NCBI RefSeq assembly: GCF_905332535.1
Contig: NZ_CAJOCF010000002.1
Span: 62,001 to 126,000 of the forward strand
Origin: Latilactobacillus fragifolii
GTDB taxonomy: Bacteria; Bacillota; Bacilli; Lactobacillales; Lactobacillaceae
Length of the DNA: 64,000 nt
Direction of reading: 5' to 3'
In this document: piece by piece, positions 38,801 through 45,927 of the stretch
Layout of the letters: the number at the start of each line of letters is the position of its first letter
Numbering within the stretch: position 1 is the stretch's first letter
Made by a program: the position numbers and the translations under genes
Notes under the pieces: model-generated
Database searches by the model: none
The model's input: the letters and a program-made list of their open reading frames with translations, nothing else
Told to the model about the DNA's origin: nothing

Positions 38801-40002
38801 CTATTATCGACTCCTTGCATAGTAGGGTTGAAATCATTACTTTTAGGCGCACCTTCAGCAATCATTTGTTCAACTTCACTACTGGAAAGATTACCACTAT
38901 AGTGATCTAAATTAAATTCACCATGTCCTTCAACTGGGCCGTCGGTTGAAGCACCAATATTAGTATCGATTTTAATTCCAAAAGGTAAAAATTTATTAAT
39001 TAAATTAACTATTTCGCTAAGCCCTGGAATCTGATTGATGTTAAGTCGCCCCAACGAATCAAACACAGCGATAAAAGAAGCATACCCGCCAGTAACAAGT
39101 GGGACATCCGGCAGTAGATTTTCTGGTATGTGTAATTCACGTGCCACTTTAGGGTAATCAACACCTCGAATTGGCATATATAAAGAGTTGGGATCTTCAA
39201 CCGACCAACGTGCCCACCGTGGATACCACTGTAATGGGAAATTGACATAAAGTCCCATATCAAAAACTGGGCCAAATAATTTCTGAATGGTATCAGCTAT
39301 ACCATTACCCACTACTGGAACTAGGCGAACCGCACTAATTAAATCTTCAACGTTGACTCCTAGAAACGACCATGTCAAATGAGAAGCAGCCCCGACAGTA
39401 TCCCAATTAATTGCTTTTCCCATCGCTCGCGCATCTGTCCCAGGCGGAAATGTGAAACGCACGTAGGCCCCATAATTTCCATTGGGAAAGTCACCAAGCG
39501 TACTCCCGAATAGTGAGGCCGATACTGGGTATAGTCCATCAAAATCAAGTTTGCCACCTAACCAAGGTTCATTTTGACTTTTAGGAATGAAAGTTGATTT
39601 AAAATTACCTTGTAACCCAAGTGATGGATGAAAGCTTATTTTCATGTGGGATAGACTTGAATAATCGCCAATATCAGAAAAAATCGAATTCCCTTTAACA
39701 GGCTCATTAAACTTAGTAATATATGTTCCATCCTTATCGCGTTTCATATCATTCGGCCCGTCTAAGTAATTAGCTGTATACTCGTGGACGTCAGCAACAG
39801 TATTTTTAAAATGAGGACTTTGATTCTTATGAAAAGTAACGCCTTCTTCATCGCCTTTTTCAACATTATCGGTTGCTGGATGAGGATAGACCGGCTTAAT
39901 GCCAGCTGCAAAAACGTTGGTCCCCATTAAAAAGACTAGACAGCAAGTAAATGCAATTATAAAAAATGCTACTATCGTTTTCTGATATTTATATAAATTC
40001 AA
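35887..40002 (-). CDS. Large WxL/MucBP surface protein, operon 1 (CscC-like)
   Basis: A 1371-residue secreted protein. Signal peptide about 1-32 (FFIIAFTCCLVFLMGTNVFA). The N-terminal ~550 residues have no motif I recognise. DUF11-like beta domains follow (about 760-900 with FRYHIRINATNGTTDH; about 930-1080 with LDYRVQIKPNKD). A MucBP-like segment (about 1090-1170, VNFKYVDLDTGKEI) precedes the C-terminal WxL domain, with motifs KDWTLKVQQ and TLTWSLSVAP at the very end. The start is TTG 40000-40002 with AAGAGG about 7 bp upstream. First gene of the operon. Adhesion or polysaccharide binding is inferred from MucBP. Confidence 0.9.
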   Translation of the reverse strand: MNLYKYQKTIVAFFIIAFTCCLVFLMGTNVFAAGIKPVYPHPATDNVEKGDEEGVTFHKNQSPHFKNTVADVHEYTANYLDGPNDMKRDKDGTYITKFNEPVKGNSIFSDIGDYSSLSHMKISFHPSLGLQGNFKSTFIPKSQNEPWLGGKLDFDGLYPVSASLFGSTLGDFPNGNYGAYVRFTFPPGTDARAMGKAINWDTVGAASHLTWSFLGVNVEDLISAVRLVPVVGNGIADTIQKLFGPVFDMGLYVNFPLQWYPRWARWSVEDPNSLYMPIRGVDYPKVARELHIPENLLPDVPLVTGGYASFIAVFDSLGRLNINQIPGLSEIVNLINKFLPFGIKIDTNIGASTDGPVEGHGEFNLDHYSGNLSSSEVEQMIAEGAPKSNDFNPTMQGVDNSPGKLLTKHALSPSETNRFLLKYNAEDNTQVDSGPGLIVPSSKRDMLYAYIIKGMRKQNPFPNQDIQTWSSYFSPIDGNRGADSLNTQSQVDANGQYINNDKQQEFQEIDNDQYTMSLPGANFKKRRVVMDYVKDGNFTKYDHGQFVRVIDFFKRADITPKISLLNLTATLLTGDPDDPNTTEIPLANYSDMDNYYDQWMKVYYNGTAPPSKAWGGQKGPINDNTLLVYQYLDPTQIKLNTKEPTKVNVNGSLNFTGHGLSNVKAVKNLQLWYKVLPKGQSPYTNPDAAPSTDGWQKGPSEDIASGKTDWSINTGNLTNLGQYTVYVRAQDNYGVWSQDNLETQHVQTNKTVDTLSADFEVTDDKVGLDVTKKVVDQTKVPNPKDADYKDNVTGLPGDKFRYHIRINATNGTTDHIVFRDNDFDKDQTEYWDDKADNYMLIHHNDGTSDEKVKLIGEDFTDPNTIDFSKRFKSDQIGNGAYIDLYFTTGTVAILTPVGTVIPNTAYIVSTSGGDNDGHGWASNTANISLYPDPSMTKQVKLAADKDAAYTDKLEASPDSDLDYRVQIKPNKDVKDPELNEIKLSDPFDNKLNQGLTLKKVTANYYDADNKIINDQTEVLTPDSHQVVALSHPVVPGGHVDIVYQVHLDQAAPAGTTFKNIAYMESSSYGKNPDHQLPNWQTNNAQVTVANSDGTVNFKYVDLDTGKEIAGHNPVQVTGKVDHKVSEYTNDQLAPAYIDGYTVMKEQIDDQAIQRASKADPVIAQKPQTYTYYYEKAALSMEAPKNWNFGRYNTSQTEATYYLPARQDAHGKTKPYTVDVHDAYGVKDWTLKVQQKHQFTGINPTNKKATVLSGAQLNFTHLNAKKTSDDGQDTHPQGDQLDLLSGDQFKLPVGNETPTALMSYHNAGTYVTAHDQNPTGRQYDNPGVKSFAYQFGDRTNAGYSIGLHVPASTKREATDYTTTLTWSLSVAP

Positions 40003-40046
40003 CGTTATTACCTCTTAGCGAAATGTTCTATTATTTAACCATTGCT

Positions 40047-40052
40047 ATGATA
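40047..40052 (-). promoter_or_regulatory. Candidate -10 of WxL operon 1
   Basis: TATCAT on the minus strand lies about 45 bp before the TTG start; the -35 region is weak (AAACAAAT), consistent with a promoter that needs an activator. Confidence 0.45.
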
Positions 40053-40076
40053 ACAATTTTCAATTTGTTTTTTGAC

Positions 40077-40108
40077 TACATTCAAGCAACTTAAAGTTAC
40101 ATTCATGA
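40077..40108 (-). promoter_or_regulatory. Direct repeats with 21-bp period upstream of WxL operon 1 (LytTR-type site)
   Basis: YTACATTCAWG occurs at 40077-40087 and 40098-40108. Two 9-11 bp direct repeats spaced by about two helical turns is the layout bound by LytTR response regulators such as AgrA, ComE or PlnC. They lie about 25 bp upstream of the candidate -10, and a LytTR regulator gene lies 1.5 kb away. Assignment is by pattern only. Confidence 0.55.
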
Positions 40109-40179
40109 AAAAGTAACGGCGTCCGTCTCAGCGATGCAAGTGAAACCTTGAAAGCTATTATTAATAAAAGATACAAAAT

Positions 40180-40225
40180 AAAGCTGACCATCTCGGTTTC
40201 AATTGAAATCCGGATGGTCAGCTTT
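40180..40225 (-). terminator. Intrinsic terminator of the two-component operon
   Basis: AAAGCTGACCATC pairs with GATGGTCAGCTTT, with inner GGTTTC/GAAATC pairing. On the minus strand it is followed by a TATTTTGTAT tract. It lies just after the kinase stop and separates it from WxL operon 1. Confidence 0.85.
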
Positions 40226-40227
40226 AA

Positions 40228-41508
40228 TTAGTTCAACGCGACAGAAAAAGTAACGCTAAATTCCGATTGAGTTACTTCAATGTTTAGCCCACAATCGTTG
40301 TATTGTTTACAAATCTGATTAATATTCAATAGCCCATAGCCATTACTTTTATATGCGGCATCAATATTAAATGCTCCTTTATTTTTTATGGTAACAATTT
40401 GATACCCGCCGATGATGTTAACATCAATCTTGATCAACCCTTCTCCGACTGGAAAATCCTTTTCCGCTTCCGTTGCATTATCTAATAAAATACCTAAAGA
40501 ACGGACATAATCAAATAATCCCATACTGATTTGATCCGTATAGGCGTTAATCCTTACATTTACTGGAATCCCTTCATTTTCAGCCGCAGCTATTTTGTTA
40601 TAAAACAACGACTTTACATAAAGATTGGGAATATTAGTTAATGCTTTTACATGGTCTGAACCAACCGCATTATGCCCATAATTTTCTAATTGGCTGATTA
40701 ATGTTAATGCTTTTTGATTTTCGCCTTGCTCAATTAACAAATATAAACTGGTCATTAAGTTTTTATAATCATGTTTGAATCGATCCGCTTTTTTGTTTTC
40801 TTCTTGTACTTTAGTGTACAAGGCTAATTGACTCGCTAATTCATAATTTTGATAGGTATTTTTTAAATAGAGTTTAAGCATAATGGTTAACAGAAAACTA
40901 ATTAGTATCACCGCTACTAATGAACACCAATACAGGTAATCATTTATTCCCATACTCAACACATTAGCAACAATCAAAGCATCTGCAACCAAACATGCTA
41001 ACAGCACCTTGTGATAGGCGCCATCTTTTATGACTAAGAAATACGCCTTAATCGTGTTTGAATTAATAATATGCGCTGCCATTTTAGAGAGGTATATGAC
41101 CCCCACAAAGTTGACTATCGTCAGTAGCCCCAGGATAAATGGTGTCTGGTAGTTAATCCCGATTATAAATTTAGCGATGCGTGGCATAATATTAAAACCG
41201 ATTGTCCAAGATATTAACGCAATATCACTAATAATTAAAGGAAATAACCTGCTATAGATTAAAGATTTAGAGGCTTTGTAAACCTTGTAAAAGCTAACTA
41301 TGAAAAAAAGATAAATGGTACTAAAAATAAGGAGCGTATTACAGTCATCTTTCAAAAAAAATAACAGCGGAATAACGACAATTACTGAAAATATGACGCA
41401 GGAGCGTTCTCTGGCCGTAAAATATTTTTTTAGAAGATAAACCATGATAACGATTATATCAATTAGCAAAATCACTTCCGTGAATTGGATCGGCACCTTA
41501 TTTAGCAT
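40228..41508 (-). CDS. GHKL sensor histidine kinase (AgrC/ComD-type, HPK10)
   Basis: A 426-residue kinase with about six N-terminal membrane segments (residues about 1-200) and a cytoplasmic kinase domain. The phosphorylated histidine is in DRFKHDYKNLMTSLY (about 247), the HPK10 pattern. The N box is GILLDNATEAEKD (about 336) and a G box NGYGLLNINQI follows (about 397). I chose the ATG ending at 41508 (GGGAGAGC upstream), which overlaps the regulator gene by 11 bp. No adjacent AgrB, double-glycine peptide or exporter identifies a signal. By position it probably governs the flanking WxL operons. Confidence 0.9.
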   Translation of the reverse strand: MLNKVPIQFTEVILLIDIIVIMVYLLKKYFTARERSCVIFSVIVVIPLLFFLKDDCNTLLIFSTIYLFFIVSFYKVYKASKSLIYSRLFPLIISDIALISWTIGFNIMPRIAKFIIGINYQTPFILGLLTIVNFVGVIYLSKMAAHIINSNTIKAYFLVIKDGAYHKVLLACLVADALIVANVLSMGINDYLYWCSLVAVILISFLLTIMLKLYLKNTYQNYELASQLALYTKVQEENKKADRFKHDYKNLMTSLYLLIEQGENQKALTLISQLENYGHNAVGSDHVKALTNIPNLYVKSLFYNKIAAAENEGIPVNVRINAYTDQISMGLFDYVRSLGILLDNATEAEKDFPVGEGLIKIDVNIIGGYQIVTIKNKGAFNIDAAYKSNGYGLLNINQICKQYNDCGLNIEVTQSEFSVTFSVALN

Positions 41509-42247
41509 ACATGCTCTCCCATACTTTTCGTACTTTATTAATAATTCTTTCGCCCACATATAATTCTTTATGACTACTAAATATGATGGCGTTTTTTCGC
41601 GTATCAATTTTCATTATATTATTCAAATTTAGTAAATATGATTTTAAGCTCAGCCACGTTCGAACGTCCGCTAACTGTTTACGCACCGTTTTTAAAGATA
41701 TATTAATAATAATGTCCGTTTCAGAATTAACAATTAGCACCTTGTTCCGCTCACCTTTCAAAGTCTCGAAGTAGTCGATTTCTTTATAGGGTATTTTATA
41801 GTCGACGCCTAAACTTTTAACAATGAACCACTGCCCCGTATTCATTCGACTTTGAATTTCTAAAGTGATGCTTTGCAAACTATCATGGAGTTGTTTTCTC
41901 ACTTTGTCTAAATGAGTACTTTTGACAATATACCCGGTAGGTCTAATGTCGTTATTAATCACCTTAATGGCTTTGTGATTATCAGCTGTAATAAAAACAA
42001 TAAAACAAAATTTATTCTTCGTTCGGATAATTTTACTAATTTGAATCCCGTCGATATACTGATTCAACTCAATATCAATTAAAAAAATGTCATTATTGCC
42101 GATCGTTAACTGATTAACAGATTCCTCAATATTTCTTAAGCCCGTCAATGCGACGATCTTGTCTTCACCATACTGTTCTAAATAATGGATGATTTTACTA
42201 CGATGAATGAAATTATCTTCAATGACGTATACAGTATTCCCTAACAT
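41498..42247 (-). CDS. LytTR-family response regulator
   Basis: A 249-residue regulator. The receiver domain has the acidic pair VIEDNF (about 9), the phosphoacceptor Asp in DIFLIDIELNQY (about 59), and a VFITADN segment. The C-terminal LytTR DNA-binding domain (about 145-245) carries YFETLKGERNKVLIVNSE, LKTVRKQL and IINKVRKVWESM. I chose the ATG ending at 42247, preceded by GGGGGAGAGAC; an upstream in-frame extension lacks a good site. It is co-transcribed with the kinase and lies between two WxL operons, so it is the likely activator of one or both. Confidence 0.92.
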   Translation of the reverse strand: MLGNTVYVIEDNFIHRSKIIHYLEQYGEDKIVALTGLRNIEESVNQLTIGNNDIFLIDIELNQYIDGIQISKIIRTKNKFCFIVFITADNHKAIKVINNDIRPTGYIVKSTHLDKVRKQLHDSLQSITLEIQSRMNTGQWFIVKSLGVDYKIPYKEIDYFETLKGERNKVLIVNSETDIIINISLKTVRKQLADVRTWLSLKSYLLNLNNIMKIDTRKNAIIFSSHKELYVGERIINKVRKVWESMYAK

Positions 42248-42366
42248 TGTCTCTCCCCCTAAACAAACAAAAAAAGCCACTAAAATAATTAGCAACTTTT
42301 TTTGAGAGACTCTTGATTTAATTTGACGCAATTTAATATTAACATATTTATAATTTTTTTAAAAGC

Positions 42367-42459
42367 CTAATTCCTCAGCTTCAATACTAAGAATAAAATA
42401 ATAAAAATAATTAGTTCTAAAATTAAATACAGATAAAAGGTCCGATTTCGATTCATCAT
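42367..42459 (-). CDS. Possible 30-residue hydrophobic peptide upstream of the regulator gene
   Basis: Begins MMNRNRTFYLYLILE, then an uninterrupted hydrophobic stretch, and ends LVLKLRN. A CTGGGGGAAA ribosome-binding-like site precedes two in-frame ATGs. It could be a small membrane protein in the leader of the two-component operon. It has no double-glycine leader and no Agr-type peptide features. Unsupported by homology. Confidence 0.4.
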   Translation of the reverse strand: MMNRNRTFYLYLILELIIFIILFLVLKLRN

Positions 42460-42582
42460 TTTCCCCCAGATATTAAAAACTTATCATCTTTCTTATATCA
42501 TACAAGCAAGTCGTTCTAAAGTATAGTGCAAGTGAAGCGGGCTGCACTGAAGCATTATTTAAAGTGTTTCTCTTAACATGCC

Positions 42583-42618
42583 AAAAAAGACGGACAATCG
42601 TCATTATCCGTCTTTTGG
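42583..42618 (-). terminator. Intrinsic terminator of WxL operon 2
   Basis: AAAAAAGACGGACAATCG / CATTATCCGTCTTTT stem followed on the minus strand by TTTTTTGG, about 80 bp after the small WxL stop. Confidence 0.88.
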
Positions 42619-42695
42619 CTAGCAACGCATCCCATTATAGGCTTAATTGACTAATGTTTACAATCATTGGCGCTTGAAGTGCGGGGGTCTTGCAT

Positions 42696-43598
42696 TTAAG
42701 CAATCCCAGTTGCTAATTCCCATGTTAGATTTGATTCATAGACCGCGTTTTTGACAACTGAAGTGGTTGGCATCGTTAATTGAATATCGTCTTTATTCCA
42801 ACCAAATACATCGGCCCCTTCACCTTGGGTATCAGCAGCCGTAGCGACTAATTGATACTTGCCACCAGAAGTCAGTGGTAATGAAAAGTCAGATGTGATT
42901 GCACTAGCATCAAGATCTTTATTATCATCTTTAGTCTTATCCCGGTTGGCGAAGTCTTTATCTTGGTCTTCCGATGTTAAGGTATAAATATCCAAAGTTC
43001 GTCCGTACGCAGTATCTTTAAATGACAACGTTGCATCATTAATATCTTCACCGTTAATCACGTTGCCCTGATCATTTTTAGCTTGCAGTGGCCCGTCCGG
43101 TTTGACGCTTAATGTCCACGTCCCAGAAACTGACGTATTTGGTGCGGCGAATTTAGTCGCATCACGCGTAACTTGTTTATCAACCACCGTTGCCCAAGCT
43201 TTGCCCGCAACATCCGCCAATTTTTCATCTTGCGTGTTTAAAATAGCGGTCTCGTTAGTATCGCCATTTTTGTAGTTTGGATGCCGGTTATTATCATTTT
43301 TGCCGTAGTTTTTACCATCAGCAGTAAACATTGGGTATTGCGCGAAAAATTGTTCATGATTCCCAAAGTCAAGTACGTGAGGCACCATTTGAAGCCGTAA
43401 GTAACCAGTATTACCACTAGGATTATTATCACCAAAAGAGATCCCGGCAGTTGTTGTATCGTGTTGCGGTAACTCAATCCCGCCATTGGCATCAGCGTTA
43501 TGTTCCTGCGTTGCCGCAAATGAGGTTCCTGGAACAATGAATGCAGATAAGACGGAAACCCCCAATAGGGTGGCACTTGTTAATTTTGTGAATTTCAT
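42696..43598 (-). CDS. Small WxL-domain surface protein, operon 2 (CscB-like)
   Basis: A 300-residue exported WxL protein, clear paralogue of the operon 1 protein from the signal peptide (MKFTKLTSATLLGVSVLSAF) through GISFGDNNPSGNTGYLRLQ and DFGNHEQF. WxL motifs are SGTWTLSVK (about 160) and NLTWELA close to the C terminus. I chose the ATG ending at 43598 because AGGAGG lies 10 bp upstream and the same residue starts the paralogue. It is the last gene of operon 2 and has a terminator about 80 bp beyond. Confidence 0.93.
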   Translation of the reverse strand: MKFTKLTSATLLGVSVLSAFIVPGTSFAATQEHNADANGGIELPQHDTTTAGISFGDNNPSGNTGYLRLQMVPHVLDFGNHEQFFAQYPMFTADGKNYGKNDNNRHPNYKNGDTNETAILNTQDEKLADVAGKAWATVVDKQVTRDATKFAAPNTSVSGTWTLSVKPDGPLQAKNDQGNVINGEDINDATLSFKDTAYGRTLDIYTLTSEDQDKDFANRDKTKDDNKDLDASAITSDFSLPLTSGGKYQLVATAADTQGEGADVFGWNKDDIQLTMPTTSVVKNAVYESNLTWELATGIA

Positions 43599-43723
43599 TT
43601 TTGAAATTCCTCCTTTATTTGGTGCGCTAGGCACTTTTTTTATAAGATCCTCAATCAAGAATCGTTATAACGATGAATGGAAAAACCAATACTAGTAACT
43701 TATCAAAAGTTGCTCTCCAGCAA

Positions 43724-43876
43724 TCACATGGTAATTGTCGTATAAGAATTAAAATTGATATACGTTACAATCGCCAAGCCTAAGCTAATCATAAAAATGA
43801 TTGATGATCCGACTATCAGCGCAATCATGATCTTTTTAAGTTTGGCATAACTGTATTTATTAATGAGTTTTTGCAT
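43724..43876 (-). CDS. 50-residue single-span membrane protein of WxL operon 2
   Basis: Begins MQKLINKYSYAKLKKIMIAL, continues with a hydrophobic span (IVGSSIIFMISLGLAIV), and ends NSYTTITM. ATG 43874-43876 has a textbook AGGAGG 7 bp upstream and overlaps the preceding gene by 17 bp. It matches the 33634-33786 product over its whole length without gaps: MQKLIN, MIAL, IIF and the last ITM are identical. Conservation of protein, overlap and position in two diverged operons supports that it is a real gene. Function unknown. Confidence 0.88.
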   Translation of the reverse strand: MQKLINKYSYAKLKKIMIALIVGSSIIFMISLGLAIVTYINFNSYTTITM

Positions 43877-44870
43877 GTTTTTTCCTCCTAGACAAGCCGC
43901 CAATAATTACCACAACACTTATCAATATGCGTATTCGATTCTGTAAATAAACATAATTTTGCCGATTAATAAACTGGGCTTGATCGTGCGTAATGCTGAC
44001 GTATTTAGACAGTGTCTGTCGATGCGTTTGATCTTTAATTTCAGCCTTTAATCGGTATAGGCCAGGTACTAAGCGATAACCGGTTAGATCCAAATTATTA
44101 TAAAATCGTGATTGCGGCGCAATTTTTAAAGCCGCTTTGTGGTCATGATATTGGAAAATAGGCCACTTCGTATTTTTAAGGGTCATTTTAATCTGGGCAT
44201 TTTGCCAAAACCATGGTTGCTTATTCGTGAATAAGACACTCAACGCCGGCTTCCCCTCTGTCATGCGGACAACAATTCGATTAGCTTGTAAAGTCGGCTT
44301 AGTAACCAATGACTTGCCCTGCAGAACCAACCCGACAGCATAGGTATAATGATTCTTAATCGCTGTCTTGTGTCTGGTAGCGGCATCATAAAGATTAATT
44401 GCCATTACTTTTTCCCCTTTGAAGGGTTTATTAACCGCCTTGATTATAAGGGGCACCTTTTTGGTTGCCCCCGGCCCCAAATGAATTTTTGCCGGCACTT
44501 GCACAAAATGTTTCGCCGGTTGCGGTAATAATCGCGGGTCATTTTTTTTAGCCCCCGTGTAGTTAATAACGCCATCATCTAAAGTATTGGCGTTAACCAC
44601 TTTAGCTTGAATCGTGATTGGGTGATTCGTAGGGTTGTAAACCGTAATGTTCAGCCGCCGTGTTTGCTGCCAAGTCATTTTAAGATTAAAATAACCTAAT
44701 TTTGGGCCCCCAATATTATCAGCTGGTATTTCGGGTTGAATCATAAAAGTGACTTCATGAAGCGCTTGGGTTGAGCTTGGCACCTTTTTCGCCTGAACCG
44801 GGCGACCACTCATGATGATTAATAATAATGTGCCAATCACCGTTAGCAATCGTGTTTGCAGCCTTCGCAT
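43860..44870 (-). CDS. Second DUF916-type WxL-complex protein, operon 2
   Basis: A 336-residue paralogue of the 33770-34831 product. Signal peptide MRRLQTRLLTVIGTLLLIIMSGRPVQA, then VTFMIQPEIPADNIGGPKLGYFNL, a second domain (about 180-300), and a C-terminal hydrophobic segment (IRILISVVVIIGGL) with the basic tail RRKKHAKTH. The ATG overlaps the upstream stop as TAATG, so translation is coupled. The 3' end carries the ribosome binding site of the micro-gene. Confidence 0.85.
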   Translation of the reverse strand: MRRLQTRLLTVIGTLLLIIMSGRPVQAKKVPSSTQALHEVTFMIQPEIPADNIGGPKLGYFNLKMTWQQTRRLNITVYNPTNHPITIQAKVVNANTLDDGVINYTGAKKNDPRLLPQPAKHFVQVPAKIHLGPGATKKVPLIIKAVNKPFKGEKVMAINLYDAATRHKTAIKNHYTYAVGLVLQGKSLVTKPTLQANRIVVRMTEGKPALSVLFTNKQPWFWQNAQIKMTLKNTKWPIFQYHDHKAALKIAPQSRFYNNLDLTGYRLVPGLYRLKAEIKDQTHRQTLSKYVSITHDQAQFINRQNYVYLQNRIRILISVVVIIGGLSRRKKHAKTH

Positions 44871-45907
44871 TATGCCGCTCCAATCTTAAGCAGTTTCAAA
44901 TAAGCAATGACACTGATCAACATTACTAAGCCACTAGTGGTGGCCACAAGCGCCCATTTATTAATCGGCTTTTTGATTGCTTGTTGATTAATGACTGCCG
45001 CATCACGATCTTTGACCGTAAAAGTTTTGTTGAAATGCCAAGTCATTGGCAACTTGTTCCAATAATTTTCACCAGTCACTTTGACCCGTGCTGTATAGGT
45101 GCCAGGCGATAATTTATCATAAGCCCAGGAAATTGGCAGTGTCAGTTGTGAATTAGGGGCAACATTCGTATTAGTTGTTTTATAAGTATATTTCGAACTA
45201 AAAATGCCCTTTTTAACAATCGCCGCATCAATCGCCACTTTAGAAATTGCCATTGATTCAATATTTCTTAAATGAATGCCAATCGCTGGATGCTTATTGT
45301 AAAGCAGCGGCTTGACTGAACTGTATTTTAATTCGGGATAAACTTTATAGTGGGCCCCTCTTAAAGCGACCCCAACTGAATATGAATAGTTACTAGAAAT
45401 TGCAGAAGCCCCGTTGCCACTGGCATGTAAATATTCGATAAAGTGCCAACTACCATATATCAAGCCACGATATTTATTTTGCGGTAACTTAATATTCGTT
45501 TCTAAGACAGTTGTTGCTTGCGGCGCTAAGTGAATAACGTCCTCACCTTTTTTTAATTGAGCAATTTTGGTGAATGGTATTTTAAGACTCTTATCCAAAT
45601 TGGTTTTAGGGGTAAAGTCAATGCCCCCGCCAGCTTGCGTAAAAGCATTGCGCAACTGAGCATGAACCGTAATGGCATGGTCTGTGAAGTTCTGAATCCG
45701 TATTTTAATTCTTTGATCAGAACCCGGCGCACATTTTAAATCAAAGTAATTTAAACTATCATCAACTTGTTGATCTGGCAAAATGGGTTCGACCTCAAAG
45801 TCAGCCCGTTGTTGATCAACCGTAGCTTGCACCTTCCCCAAGCCGTGGCCCATTAAGCAGCCTAACCCTAAAAAAATGAGTGCCCCATATTTAACAATAT
45901 TTTTCAA
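44870..45907 (-). CDS. DUF916/DUF3324 WxL-complex protein, operon 2 (CscA-like)
   Basis: A 345-residue paralogue of the 34831-35865 product: signal peptide (KYGALIFLGLGCLMGHGLGKVQA), DUF916 domain (DFEVEPILPDQQVDDSLNYF, about 30-150), DUF3324 domain (about 160-290, SAISSNYSYSVGVALRG), C-terminal anchor WALVATTSGLVMLISVIAYLKLL. The start is TTG 45905-45907 with GAGGTG 6 bp upstream, as in operon 1. It lies 20 bp after the large WxL gene. Confidence 0.92.
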   Translation of the reverse strand: MKNIVKYGALIFLGLGCLMGHGLGKVQATVDQQRADFEVEPILPDQQVDDSLNYFDLKCAPGSDQRIKIRIQNFTDHAITVHAQLRNAFTQAGGGIDFTPKTNLDKSLKIPFTKIAQLKKGEDVIHLAPQATTVLETNIKLPQNKYRGLIYGSWHFIEYLHASGNGASAISSNYSYSVGVALRGAHYKVYPELKYSSVKPLLYNKHPAIGIHLRNIESMAISKVAIDAAIVKKGIFSSKYTYKTTNTNVAPNSQLTLPISWAYDKLSPGTYTARVKVTGENYWNKLPMTWHFNKTFTVKDRDAAVINQQAIKKPINKWALVATTSGLVMLISVIAYLKLLKIGAA

Positions 45908-45927
45908 AATTAACACCTCACGATATT

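Noticed and set aside
40228-42459. Complete agr-like or bacteriocin quorum-sensing system
   Set aside because: There is no AgrB-like processing protease, no double-glycine peptide and no peptide exporter next to the kinase and regulator.
40133-42540. Shared TGCAAGTGAA 10-mer before WxL operon 1 (about 40136) and before the two-component operon (about 42529)
   Set aside because: A single 10-mer match over 2.4 kb of AT-rich sequence can occur by chance, and neither copy is repeated or symmetric.
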